Below, one piece after another: positions 12,391 to 22,493 of a stretch of 64,000 nucleotides of DNA; position 1 is the first letter of the stretch; every line of letters starts with the position of its first letter. The notes under the pieces were generated by a model, which saw only the letters and a program-made list of their open reading frames with translations, was not told the DNA's origin and ran no database searches. The DNA comes from Chiridota heheva (Eukaryota; Echinodermata; Holothuroidea; Apodida; Chiridotidae), in the NCBI GenBank assembly GCA_020152595.1, contig JAIGNY010001685.1, positions 5,001-69,000 of the forward strand, written 5' to 3'. Position numbers and translations under genes: made by a program.

Positions 12391-13460
12391 ACTTTGATGA
12401 ACAAATATTTTCAGTTTGTTTCACCATGTGTCTGCTTTTGCAAGTATACATACTCCACACAACAAATATAGGTCTTAAAATGTGCATCTTATGGAATTTA
12501 GTGTTGGATACCATGCGTATGGTTACACTCAAATCCTACACAAATTTAGAGTACATTGGTATTTAGTACATGCAACCAAGCAAGTTATTCTGATTGGTGA
12601 AGGCTAGATTGGAATATTCCTTGTATTTCCTAGCAACCTCAATATGTTTATTCATTTTCACTAGTGATGTCAGGACATGGCTCTATTACGTATCGAATAT
12701 TGTAGAGAGAAGTATCACCATATATAGTATCGCGATACTTTATAAGAAAACTGCCTCACGACACATTGTTAATATCACTAACATTATAATTAATGATGGA
12801 GTTACAGTTTACTCCATGATATGATGAACGCAAGAAAAAATGATTCGCAGATCTAGTAGACCACATGATCATGTGACTATTACATTCACGCATCACGCAT
12901 GTGTTTCATTACGAACTTCTAATGCTATTGCCTTTACCCCGCAAGACCCGATCGTTTTCTACATTTTGGTCGGGAGATTAAATTTCCAACCCCGATATAC
13001 GATATCCTTTACTTAAATCATTAACACAAAACCACAACTGCTGCCCAACGTAATATAATCCAAAGCCAGACAGTCTGAACTTCACGCTGAAAGGTTTCCT
13101 GTTTCAAATTACGTAACACCCCAGCCAGCTCTTCACTAGCAGTACTGAAGTGTACATTCATACGCAAAATAAAAACGGGAAATTGATGTTAGATACTAAG
13201 GTTTTACTCGCGAAAAAATACTATCCATTCCATATATTCTGCTTATTATGTTACTCTATATTTTTTAAGAAGAAAAACAAAATGTGTGTAAAATGTCGCT
13301 GAAATGATGGTGTATATATTATTATATTTGGTATTATATTTTGTTTACGTGCAATGATCTTTGCGTGCTCGGTTAAAGTTGCAAAACTTATCTTACTTTG
13401 TACGTAATCCATTCATTGCGTGAATTGGATTGCTGCCAGTGCTAAGTAGGGAACTGCCAT
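12391..13460. other. No recognisable gene
   Basis: Contains a palindromic gtatcgcgatac near 12730 in a context resembling the ends of common hAT-type MITEs, but no complete element could be delimited. Confidence 0.4.
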
Positions 13461-13692
13461 GTGTTTTTAATAACAAGCCAGCAATTTCGGAAAAGGAAAA
13501 TGGCAGCAGAATTTGAACGAGGACAAAAAGGACATGCGTTTGATAAACTATGGTGCCGTTCAAATTCATTTACGTTCAGTGTTCATTCATTTTATCGGCT
13601 GGGCAGCGCTCAGATGAAGGAGGCAAAGCTACCCGTATCGAATTAAGTCATGCACTGTGTTGCCTCCGAAACAATCCCGGAGCCAGAGAAAG
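13461..13692 (+). other. Possible exon with donor, unrecognised
   Basis: Two overlapping frames look coding-like. One starts at the ATG at 13501 (MAAEFERGQKGHAFDKLWC) and stops at 13644-13646. The other runs to a plausible donor, gagaaag followed by GTATGT at 13693, and ends ELSHALCCLRNNPGARER. The two do not join without a frameshift. It lies upstream of the P2X7-like gene on the same strand, so a 5' non-coding exon or a separate decayed gene are both possible. Confidence 0.2.
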
Positions 13693-14702
13693 GTATGTAG
13701 AATCATTCAATCTAGGCCTATTTACAAAAAAAAAAATTGTCCGATTACTTATTGTTTCAGTATTATATAGTTTTTCATTTACCGGAAGATGATCGCTTTA
13801 GCCATTATCACCTTTCATTAAAAACTAAAATCTCGAACTTCGAAGTTAACCGATGTCCTTTTCCTCATGGCTAGCCTAACAATAGTAGCCTTAGCCTAGG
13901 CTAATTGAATTTACGTTACTGTGTAGCAGTACTACTAACATTAAATTAACTTAGGCTAGACCTAGCTTCGGCTAGTAGCGGTAGTCTACTGTACTCCCAG
14001 TTGTTGTTTATCTCATGTTTATCATAGCTTTGCTGCTTTACAGGGCGGCCGCCATGCCCTCCGTGGGCCCGCTCTTCCCCCTGGGGTCCGCCCTGCCACT
14101 CATGAGAAAAACATTAAAAAAATATTTATTTTTATTTTTTAAATTTAATATTCCTAATTAACCTCATAAATGAAATACCTTACATGGATACAGAACACAG
14201 AATGATGGCATAGTAAGCGATTGTCCTGTTTGGCTCATGAATGGTCCTTATCAATCAGAATAGTTTCATTCTGAGGTATGATTATAGCTAAAATCCCAGA
14301 GCTTCTTCAGCAGTGGGTTGAGCCTTAAGGGGGCCCAGGACTCTATGCCAAAGACGCGCACTTTGCGCACGATTAGTGTGCCCTCAACAAGTCTAGCACC
14401 TGCTCCCTTTTAAAATCAAGCTAGCGGTCTGATTATTCAAATCAAACATGTCAAGACAAAACATCTTCTTACTTGTCCAAAATGAGCAATTTATTTCGTG
14501 GTTTATATGAAGGCATAAAACAGTATAAGTTTACCAACCGTTGTATTCCCTATGCAGTATTTTAAAATCAAGACAATCATAAATTAATGAGGATATTAAG
14601 TAGGTTGTTTGCATATCAATAGACTTTCGTACAAATTATTTAACATAAGATAATAACATGGTGCAGTGGTAGATGGCATTGGTACTGTTCAGTTGAGCAT
14701 TA

Positions 14703-14918
14703 TTTAAAGAGGGCATGACATGGTCATCGATTTTGGCTAAAAACTTAAAATAATAACTTCTAGTAATATAAAATCACATAATTATAATACCAATTCCGAA
14801 AAAATAGTAAAAATTGGTGCAAATATCGAGAGAAATATGCAGCAAAATCGCACGCTTCAGTAGCTAACGATGAAAATGCTTGTCACGTGACAAATAAGCC
14901 TGTGACGTAACTTCAGGC
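14703..14918 (-). promoter_or_regulatory. Upstream module of the P2X7-like gene, shared with the THAP gene
   Basis: Read on the minus strand this block has, in order: gcctgaagtt plus cgtca, a tcacgtgac E-box, cgatttt, and gaccatgtcatg followed by cctctttaa. The same words in the same order occur at 22494-22686. The end with gcctgaagtt is about 57 bp upstream of the ATG at 14976. Its position and the E-box and CRE-like words suggest a promoter role, but a repeat inserted at both sites is equally compatible. Confidence 0.5.
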
Positions 14919-14975
14919 GTAAGGCAGAGCTGGCTAGCCACTGGAGACACATAAACACTGTACTTTCTTGCGATA

Positions 14976-15222
14976 ATGGCGACGGACAAAAGGCGTTCTT
15001 CCTGTTCTTCGTCTGATAGCGAAAAAGATCTTGTATTAGAATGTTCTTCCTCAAGTTTTGATGAAGGAGAATGGAATGATTCTGATGAAAATGAAGAGGT
15101 AGAAGGTGAAATTTTCGGCCTTGCCCCGTACCAATTTGAGCCGGAAGGCGATGCACAGGAGGCTGAAGAATTCGACCATGTTCGCATCGAGAGACTCCAA
15201 CAAATTGTTAATAACCTACATG
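14976..15222 (+). CDS. P2X7 C-terminal-like protein, exon 1
   Basis: This exon encodes an 82-residue N-terminal part plus one base of the next codon. The start (MATDKRRSSCSSS) is followed by an acidic and serine-rich stretch at residues 7-48. Then comes GLAPYQFEPEG near residues 48-58, a motif I know from invertebrate proteins that carry a domain like the intracellular ballast region of P2X7 receptors. The end is HVRIERLQQIVNNLH. A good donor, GTGAGA, follows at 15223, leaving phase 1. No signal peptide or membrane segment is seen, so a soluble protein is expected and not an ion channel. It splices in frame to 17718-17872. The E-box-bearing module upstream may drive it. Family assignment is by eye from these motifs. 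Confidence 0.7.
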
Positions 15223-15720
15223 GTGAGATACTTTTTTGATTATGCGTGTTTTGAGATGGGTGAAATTTCTCAATTCTTTTGGCAAAGATTAATCCCCCTC
15301 CGCAATGAAAATTGAAACCCTGGGTTAGGTCAAGAGACAGTGAAGCCTCGTATAGTAGTTTTGCGAGAATTACTTTGCGAGAAAAAGTTTTTGTTTGGTA
15401 GGCGTAGGCTAGGCCTAATAGTAATACGTAGTAGTAGTGGTGGCACTAGTACTAAATGCTAGTCCGAGATTTCTCTGAAAGTGAGTTAGGCATCCATTTT
15501 GCACACCATCAAAGCTAGAGGAATCTCGAGCTAGTACTAGTAGGCCTAGTACTTGGCCTGGTTATTATACACATCCCTCAGTACTGTTGTTATTGGGATT
15601 GCCGTACGAGGGTTGTCATGTACTATTAGGTGCAATTCTTATGTTTTTAAAAATTCACACGTAGAAAATTGATGAATGAAAAATAACTAAGATAATTAAC
15701 GTACTAGTAGTACCGTCGGA

Positions 15721-16110
15721 CTAATCCAGCCGTGTTATTATGGCTGCCGTTGGTGATGGCTGGCTGTCCAAGGGTACTACAAAATCCTCTACCCTCCTCA
15801 GCTCCTGTGCTGTTTTCAGCAAAGTGTAAAAGTATAGGAAGATCTCAGTTTTAAGATCTTTATGAAAATGAAACCATTTTACCTTTTTCTCGCCTACAAT
15901 GACCAGAATCGATGTTTGAAGCCCATCCATGTCTTCAAAAACTGTTTTTAAAGTGATTTTAGTTACTTTTTTCAAGTATTTTACACTACTTTTCATTCCG
16001 TAAAAATTGTCTGATGAGCTCTCCAAAGTATGGTCAAAATTCAAAACACTACCATTGGGGCTATAAGATTTTAGCGGGGGTGATATGTTTGAGATTATTT
16101 GAGGATAAAA
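15721..16110 (-). CDS. Unrecognised minus-strand open frame
   Basis: The frame is open for about 129 codons and ends with TAG at 15721-15723. Its first ATG is at about 16044, but the frame stays open upstream to 16110. An acceptor-like ttatag lies at about 16065, so this may be a last exon and not a single-exon gene. The translation has balanced, coding-like composition: VKYLKKVTKITLKTVFEDM, ILVIVGEKKVKWFHFHKD, then LRRVEDFVVPLDSQPSP. There is no low complexity, signal peptide or membrane span. I do not recognise the family. It sits antisense inside the intron of the P2X7-like gene. A chance frame, or an exon from an unknown transposon, cannot be excluded. Confidence 0.4.
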   Translation of the reverse strand, partial: FYPQIISNISPPLKSYSPNGSVLNFDHTLESSSDNFYGMKSSVKYLKKVTKITLKTVFEDMDGLQTSILVIVGEKKVKWFHFHKDLKTEIFLYFYTLLKTAQELRRVEDFVVPLDSQPSPTAAIITRLD

Positions 16111-16553
16111 TTAAGATAATACATATAATGTAGTACAATTAAATAAGCTAAACATTTCTTGATGTTTTATTTATCTGTTTTTGCAGTTTTTTTAATTTAT
16201 TTTTATACTAATACGATTTAATTAAAAATGATGTATAGTGACAGTTTAAGATCTTTCCCATTTTTTAAAATTTACCTTAAGTGGGTATTAATTACAAAGC
16301 ATCTTAAAATTTTCCATCCAAGCATTGTTTCATATAACCCTTTCTTGATTAAGGTCATGGCTTTTTATTGTGTCATTTCTTGGGAGGTACAGCTCCTTGA
16401 AAGGTCAAATTTTCTTTTCTCTTTCAATGTTTGTTTGAGAGGGCAGATCCTGAAGCCCAGCATTCATTAAAAAAAGGCATGTTGTACTTTACCATACCAT
16501 ACAAAGGAATATATCATTTATTTCAGAGACATGAAAAATTATCATTTTATACA

Positions 16554-16652
16554 GTACCTAAAAACCACATATATAGGTCAATTTCCTTTGCATTGTTGGC
16601 AAAGATACCATGGGGATGAACATGAAGGTTCATACTGATGAAAAGAAAAATG
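16554..16652. repeat. 99-bp target site duplication, left copy
   Basis: Begins gtacctaaaaaccaca and ends gaaaagaaaaatg. Every base is identical to 17552-17650 by direct reading. The two copies exactly bracket the LINE fragment. Confidence 0.9.
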
Positions 16653-17551
16653 TTCTATCGTCAAATTTGCTGACGATACAGCTCTGATTGGGCTTGTCAC
16701 AAATGACGATGACTCACATTACAAAGTGAAATCAGCAATTTTGTAAGCTATTGTGACCAAAACTTCCTTATCCTGAATGTCAGCAAAACAAAAGAGATGG
16801 TTATTGATTTTAGACAGCATTGTAATCCTCCTGACCCAATTACAATTGCTGACTCTGAGGTTGAACGTGTGCAATCTTACAAGTATTTAGGTGTAGTAAT
16901 CAACAATAAACTCACTTGGTCAGACAATACAGATGCCATAATGTCAAAACTCAACTCTCGCCTATATTGCCTAAGAAAACTAAAATCTTTCCACGTCGAC
17001 AGTAACATTTTACAACTTTTTTTATCGTTCCGTTTTTACATCTGTTTTTAGCTATTGCATCGTTTGCTGGGGTGGTTGTGCCTCCAAGCATGACACCTAT
17101 AGAATCAATTCTGTCATCAGAAGAGCGAGTCGACTTTTCAATGAAAGCAATTTACCAAATATAGACTCATTCTACCACTCCAGTCTCGATCGCAAACTTT
17201 AGTCCCTCCTCGCGGACACCAACCATCCATTACACAATGAATTTATGAATAGGTTGATTGCCAGGAGTGGTAGAATGAGGCTTCCAGCTATCGCCACAAA
17301 TCGTTTTAGAAATTCCTTTGTGCCAAAAGCCATTTCCTTTCATAATGCCAACCACTCCAGATAGTCCATGTGCAATATTTCATATGCAATTTTCTATTTT
17401 AGTATTTTCATCATTGTGTATATTTACTTTTTTATCTTTTAAATGTTTTCAGCTTTTTACTCATTTCATTTTATGTATCATGATTGTATCTTGCGAGCTG
17501 AAATTGCCCAGTTTCTGGTGCTTAATAAAGTTGATTGTATTGTATTGTATT
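16653..17551 (+). pseudogene. 5'-truncated CR1/Jockey-like LINE fragment
   Basis: The insert begins inside the reverse transcriptase, just before the catalytic FADD box (VKFADDTALIGL). It continues through NVSKTKEMVIDF and YKYLGVVINNKLTW to the thumb and C-terminal region, FSYCIVCWGG and SRLFNESNLPN. There are at least two frameshifts, near 16720 and near 17020, and a stop codon replaces an expected sense codon near 17200, so the copy is dead. The 3' end is a short non-coding tail with aataaag and then repeated ttgta units, as in several LINE families that end in a microsatellite. Perfect 99-bp direct repeats flank it, identifying both ends of the insertion. Clade assignment is approximate. 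Confidence 0.85.
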
Positions 17552-17650
17552 GTACCTAAAAACCACATATATAGGTCAATTTCCTTTGCATTGTTGGCAA
17601 AGATACCATGGGGATGAACATGAAGGTTCATACTGATGAAAAGAAAAATG
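17552..17650. repeat. 99-bp target site duplication, right copy
   Basis: Identical to 16554-16652. The original intron sequence resumes immediately after it. Confidence 0.9.
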
Positions 17651-17717
17651 GGATTCATTCAAGAAGTTATTTCATTGTTCTTTTGTTAATGCTTATTTTC
17701 TTTTTGTATCTCCTCAG

Positions 17718-17872
17718 ATGATACTGCATATCGGCAACTGGTAAGATGGTGCAGGGACTATCTTGGCAAACACAATTGTGTAATTCTACCATCATGTGCT
17801 GTGCTAAAAATCAGAACTACATTTTTATCTGAAGGACATGTTGGGTTTAAATACCCTGACTGTTATTTTTGA
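17718..17872 (+). CDS. P2X7 C-terminal-like protein, exon 2 (terminal)
   Basis: After the acceptor ctcctcag the exon supplies two bases that complete a GAT codon with the last base of exon 1, then 50 codons and a TGA at 17870-17872. AYRQLVRWCRDYLGKHN, LPSCAVLKIRTTFLS and GHVGFKYPD match, from memory, the closing segment of P2X7-ballast-like domains in invertebrate proteins, where YRQ...RW..GYLG, (I/L)PSC and GFKYP are conserved. The joined product is 133 residues. The usual middle segment, with its cluster of zinc-binding cysteines and a histidine, is missing. A phase-compatible middle exon elsewhere, a short isoform, or a decayed gene are the possible explanations. Confidence 0.8.
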
Positions 17873-18280
17873 GACTGACTCCTGTGCAGTGTGATTTAGT
17901 ATTTCTTGGAAGTGCATCCTTAAAAATACTTGTTTTATTTGAAGATGTAAAAAGTTTTGTTTTTTCGTGCTTGCCTGGCAAAGTTTGCCCCCCAAAAGTA
18001 TTTACTTTGAAGTTTCAGGTGCTAGTGTTGTAACATTAGAACAGTAATATTGTTCAGATAATTACACTACAATGAATCCAAAAGCACCAAATTAGTTTAA
18101 TTTTTAATGATATTTGTTGAAAAGCTCTTGCATGTTTTATTATGTGATGCTATTACTGTTAAACCTCTGCCATATCAATCAGTGTATACCCCAAATTACC
18201 ATGCTAACTGGTTTAACCTTTCGATATACAACCTAACCTTATTGAAATGAAATAAATGAACCAATAATCTCCTCTCCAAA
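17873..18280 (+). other. Probable 3' UTR of the P2X7-like gene
   Basis: AT-rich sequence after the stop. A canonical AATAAA polyadenylation signal lies at 18251-18256. The exact cleavage site cannot be read from sequence. Confidence 0.4.
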
Positions 18281-18609
18281 TGTTCACCACATTGTATTTT
18301 TTTGATATACTTTCTGCAGGGCTTAAAATACATTTTTGTCATTTTAAAAGTTCCTTTTGTTTTATGTTTGTTTTTGCTTTACTATAATTTTGAGTAGAAA
18401 TGTAGGTTCAATGCAAATTCTCCATCAATGGCAGAGGTCAGTGCAGAAGATACTGGGTTTGAATATTCCAATTTCCAAATGGTACTGTTGTATTGCCATT
18501 GTCCTTGAGCAGCTTTTGAGCAGTTCACTCAGCTGTATATTGGTTTCAGCTTGTAAGGATTCAACCAGCTAAACATATTGCTGAGGTTAGGTCATGAGAT
18601 AATGATTAA

Positions 18610-18892
18610 GCCCTGGATTGAGGCAGTGGCGAGCGAGGCAGTGGCATGGCGAGGCAGTGGCAGGCGGGCAGTGGCGTGGCGAGGCAGTGGCGTGGCGAGG
18701 CAGTGGCGTGGCGAGGCAGTGGCGTGGCGAGGCAGCGGCGTGGCAGGCAGCGGCGTGGCGGGCAGTGGCGTGGGGGGCAGTGGCGTGGCGTGGCGGGGCA
18801 GTGGCGTGGCAGGGCAGTGGCGTGGCGGGCAGTGGCATGGCAGGGCAGTGGCATGGCAGGGCAGTGGCGAGCGAGGCAGTGGCAATGAACAA
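18610..18892. repeat. GC-rich minisatellite, about 15-bp unit
   Basis: Roughly 18-20 imperfect copies of ggcagtggcgtggcga-like units. Frames are open in several registers on both strands, giving Ala/Arg/Trp- or Pro/Cys/His-rich translations; this follows from the repeat and is not evidence of genes. Confidence 0.9.
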
Positions 18893-18939
18893 TTACACTA
18901 ATTCTGCCATTTCATTTGAGTGGCAACAAGGGGGCAGGG

Positions 18940-19215
18940 CTCTAAAAGGGGGACGGCCTCTGAAAGGGGGAAGGGTCTCTGCAAGGGGGCAGGGCCTCTA
19001 AAAGGGAACAGGGTCTCTAAAAGGGGACAGGGCCTTTGAAAGGGGGAAGGGCCTCTGAAAGGGGGTAGGGCCTCTGAAAGGGGGAAGGGCCTCTGAAAGG
19101 GGGTAGGGCCTCTGAAAGGGGGTAGGGCCTCTGAAAGGGGACAGGGCTACTAAAAGGGGGAAGGGCCTCTGAAAGGGGGCAGGGCCTCTGAATGGGGGCA
19201 GGGGTGCAAGCCCTC
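18940..19215. repeat. Purine-rich minisatellite, about 18-bp unit
   Basis: Around 15 copies of gggcctctgaaaggggg-like units. It lies about 50 bp after the preceding minisatellite but has a different unit. The plus strand is G-rich in both. Confidence 0.9.
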
Positions 19216-19406
19216 TTCCCGGCTACGTCCCTGGAATGAGGGCAAATCTTTGGTTCCAAATCATTCCTTGGATTTTGTTTTCGACTACAGTAACTAAACT
19301 TTAGTCGAGGATAAGGGCAACCCCTAAATCGACTTTATGGCAATTTTAACTCCTGGGTTCAGTCCAAGAGTACATGGGTAATCTTGAAATGTCTTGCTTT
19401 ATTTAA

Positions 19407-19645
19407 GTTTGTGTTGTCCTCAAACAAAATCAGGCTTGTACACCTTTGATCCCTCCAAAGGAATTCAATAATTGTACAAAACCATCAAGCCGGTGTGAGT
19501 TGGCTTATCCAGGCCTGAGGTGCGACTTGATTCCATCATCCTCCCTGCATTCATATGTGCTTATTACCTTTGACAAATACTGTATAAAGGAAAAGAACAT
19601 TGGTGACATGCCCTTCAAGGAAATATATATTTTACACAGCAAATG
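19407..19645 (+). other. Open frame of uncertain coding status
   Basis: A 66-codon frame from the ATG at 19446, open a further 13 codons upstream, contains RCELAYPGLRCDLIPSSS and ends KEIYILHSK. Composition is coding-like, but no family is recognised and no splice sites convince. It could be part of a decayed transposon. Confidence 0.15.
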
Positions 19646-19734
19646 AAGTTCATCAACTTGGAAGAACATTTCAGACAAAATTACTGATCAGTTGTCATAT
19701 TGTATTTGTTTGTACACAACCCTCCTTACGGAAC

Positions 19735-20125
19735 TCCGCAAGACTCCTATATGAAGCATAGACGCTAAGCTATAGCCTGCATAGCAGATGCCAGTCTCCT
19801 GCGACCGGGACGGAAGTGAATGAACACCGGGTTATTACCCTACTCTTTTCGAGAAGTGTTCAGAGAAGCAAGTAGGGTGTGACTGTCCTACCATCGGGAC
19901 CGACGGCCTAACGTCCTCTCCGAAGGACGGCGAGCACCATACAACCATTGCCACTTTTTTCAACAGCTGAATGAGGAGCAGGAGCTGCAAATGATGTACT
20001 TGTGCTTTGATGATCGGCGTATCTGTCTGCATAGCTGTGGAAAAACTGGTCAGACTTGTCCAAAGCTTGAAGCGGAAGCTCCAGCATCTTAGTCGTGTGC
20101 TCTACCAACTGAGCTACCTGACTTC
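19735..20125 (-). mobile_element. tRNA-derived SINE with ccttcgg/gacgtta body
   Basis: On the minus strand the element opens with gtagctcagttggtagagc, an almost perfect tRNA D-arm and A box. A degenerate B box, gcttcaagct, follows about 25 bases later. The body contains cgtccttcggagaggacgtt and then ccgtcggtcccg, words I associate with a widespread invertebrate SINE body. The anticodon stem does not pair, so this is not a functional tRNA gene. Its tail merges into AT-rich sequence near 19735. Confidence 0.8.
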
Positions 20126-20905
20126 TAATTGTTGTTATGCAAATCTCAAAATTAATATGAACAAAACACTATTTATCTTAGTAATCTCACCACATCCTCA
20201 CTACTTTAAGAAATATATAAACAAGTATTTTAATTGTTATGCTAATTTAAATTAACACAGAACTCACAATACTAATCTACAAGGTCTAATGCCTTAAATA
20301 CCTGCCCCGCAAGATTTGTGAATGTACATGTAGAGTATTTATTACTAAGTAATGAGCAAAGGTCTAACATGCAAATAACCTGCTTAATATACCAACACCA
20401 CACCGCCCTAACGCAAGAGGTATCAGAGATACATATGCATATAGGCTAATAAGTATGCTTACCCCCTCCCTTCCCCTTCATCATGCTAATCTGTACATTA
20501 CCAACTTCATCTAACCTTGAGGAAAGTTACGTGAATGTAAACATTTTTAACTGGCTTACTGTATGTTGTGATCTCGGATTCAACATTTCACAAGAAAGTC
20601 TATTGTTATGCAAATAATTCAATTAAATGTGCACATACCTCACCATTAAGTGTGAACAATGCTCTTCACACATATATATATATATATATATATCATTTGT
20701 GTTAGCAAAATCCCACACCCAACCCACCTTAATTTAAGAGATATCATAGACACAAATGTTCATTGATATGTAAATAAGCTAATTAGTATACATACACAAC
20801 CCCCCAAGCATGCTCCTCTGAACAGTACTAATGTCTTTTACCCATGTGCCAAGTTACATAAATGTACACTATTCTTAACTTATGTTATGAGCTCAATTAA
20901 AACAT
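20126..20905. repeat. AT-rich dispersed repeat, two tandem diverged copies
   Basis: Two copies, about 20126-20570 and 20575-20905, share ttgttatgcaaat near the start, then a (g)agatatcatagacacaaatg-type stretch, then aataagctaattagtatac and an acccccc run. The second carries a (TA)n run near 20675. A further copy lies inverted at 22690-22895. Confidence 0.6.
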
Positions 20906-21158
20906 TTGTAGATGCCGATGATGACCACGACATGAAAAACTTTTCAACTTTGACACAACTTTTCAATTTTGACACAACTTTTAAACTTTTTCTGAGCTAC
21001 GCCACTCTTGCGATATACAGTTCCACTGAGAATATTCAACAGCTAAATATGAAACTAAAATGAGACTTTTGCCATAGTTCGATCAATAAATATAGTTGGA
21101 ACATGGTCCACCACTATTTCTAGTATGCAAATAACACAATCTGAGTTCCTCAGGTCTT

Positions 21159-21328
21159 CTAAACCTTGTCATTTGCCGCTGCAGGGCTTCTTGGCGTGAG
21201 GGTTTCTGCACAGTGCTTGTCAAAGGTAGGTAGTGGTGGTAAAGATAACGTGCTTGTCTGCTGCTTCAAGGACTTGTCTCCTGTCCCAACGACGTTGGTT
21301 ACTTCACTGAGAAGCTCATCTACATATG
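21159..21328 (-). CDS. Terminal exon of the THAP-like gene
   Basis: On the minus strand a good acceptor, ttatttatttacag, precedes two bases, then 55 codons and a TAG at 21159-21161. The peptide starts YVDELLSEVTNVVGTGDKS, continues TLSLPPLPTFDKHC and ends SPAAANDKV. It is uninterrupted and has the look of a conserved C-terminal region. It lies about 570 bp downstream of the decayed THAP segment, so it is probably the same gene's last exon, although the donor-phase match is not established. AATAAA-type signals downstream were not convincing. Confidence 0.55.
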
Positions 21329-21599
21329 CTGTAAATAAATAAAAGTACCTTTATGATCAATAAATGGAAAAAGACAAATATGATCTACAGGCAAAGTCAA
21401 AGGTAATTTAGGAGGTTACATTGAATAAGTTGAAGCAGCATTGACACTACGGTTAAAAATTGGGGAAATTTCCCCCTTGTGTAATTTTTGGGGGAATTTG
21501 AAAAAGGGGGATTTCTTTTTGGAGATATACCAATAAAGGCCTAAGGATACCACCGAAATGCCAAACTATGGCTGTAAAATGCCAAAATCTCAGGAATCA

Positions 21600-21745
21600 G
21601 TAGACAAATTTGCATGCAAATTTTGTGATGTATTACAGGGCGACCTTGGTATATATTTTCTTATGTAAATAACTTCCCAGTTATACATCATAAATTTAGC
21701 ATAAATTAGATATTGATTAAACATTAATCAAGTCAAAAGCTAACA
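21600..21745. repeat. Dispersed repeat, copy 2
   Basis: Homologous to the two ends of 11350-11720 in the same orientation, without the 14-bp tandem insert. It lies in the presumed intron between the THAP segment and its terminal exon. Confidence 0.5.
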
Positions 21746-21895
21746 GTGCTAATTTCAAAATCCACAACAGATCTTATCAGATTTTAATGCTTTTTCAGAC
21801 AACCACAAAAAAAAGATTTTACTAAGCTCTCCCTACACCACAAAAAACGCAAATAATAAATTCACTAAATTAATATGAGCTTACTGTAAGTAGGT

Positions 21896-22375
21896 TCCAC
21901 CAATCAACAGAAATGCCGGGTCGACTAACGTCAGGTCCACTGGTTGGAGTAGCATAACAAGTTAGGTTAGCAGTAGCACTTGCCATGGCTGACGTTGAAC
22001 TTGAGGGTACATCTTTAAGACTAATTCAGTAATTGTTTCCTTCTTGATAGTAAGAAACTTTCCCGGATTGATGCTCCTAATTTCTTTGCCAGAAACACTC
22101 CCCAAGCCGAACTGTTGCGAAGCCTTGCAGCGGATTCAAAACAATCTTCAGTGAAGTGATCGCTACAAATTACACTGTGTTGTGTAGGCTCTAGGCTTAG
22201 GCCTAGCCTAGGCCTTTTTAAGTTCTAAAATCTGCACGGGTATCTGGTATTGTTTACAAATGCTATTGCTATCCACACTTTTTTTCGTCCATTGGAAATT
22301 TATGGATGCTAATTCCTTTCCGAGAAACATTAATACACCCGCCTACAATATATCGGTAGGCCCTACGGCATTTTC
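21896..22375 (-). pseudogene. Decayed THAP-domain (C2CH zinc finger) gene
   Basis: THAP domains bind DNA through a C2CH zinc centre and occur in transcription factors and P-element-type transposases. On the minus strand, 22284-22370 encodes YIVGGCINVSRKGISIHKFP, matching the N-terminal strand and HxFP part. A second frame continues VWIAIAFVNNTRYP. After a taggcctagg-rich intron and an acacag acceptor, VICSDHFTEDCFESAARLR gives the C-x2-H ligands. A frameshift near 22115 then leads into FGLGSVSGKEIRSINPGKF, the usual end of the domain. The first zinc-binding cysteine appears replaced by Ile or Tyr. A last frame, near 21896-21990, reads VSRPGISVDWWNLLT before a donor-like GTAAGC. Multiple frameshifts point to a pseudogene; unusual splicing is less likely. 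Confidence 0.65.
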
Positions 22376-22493
22376 GAGAAAAATCTCAAGAAATCGTGGT
22401 TGTTTTTGATCAAAGATTCAGTCTGGACTTGGCGTTAGCGTAGGTTTTACACTGACTAAAGCAAGGCGATAGTATGGGTCATGTGACATGTCT

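Larger units (their letters stand above)
15223..17717 (+). other. Intron of the P2X7-like gene
   Basis: Bounded by donor GTGAGA and acceptor ttttgtatctcctcag. It contains a minus-strand open frame of unknown identity (15721-16110), a truncated LINE with long target duplication (16554-17650) and otherwise non-coding AT-rich sequence. I searched it for the cysteine-rich middle of the P2X7-like domain and found no candidate exon. Confidence 0.6.

Noticed and set aside
18578-19259. Open frames on both strands rich in Ala/Trp/Arg or Pro/His/Cys
   Set aside because: They coincide with the two GC-rich minisatellites and are open in several frames at once.
20041-20125. A functional tRNA gene
   Set aside because: The D arm and A box are excellent, but the anticodon stem does not pair and the B box is degenerate; it is continuous with a SINE body.
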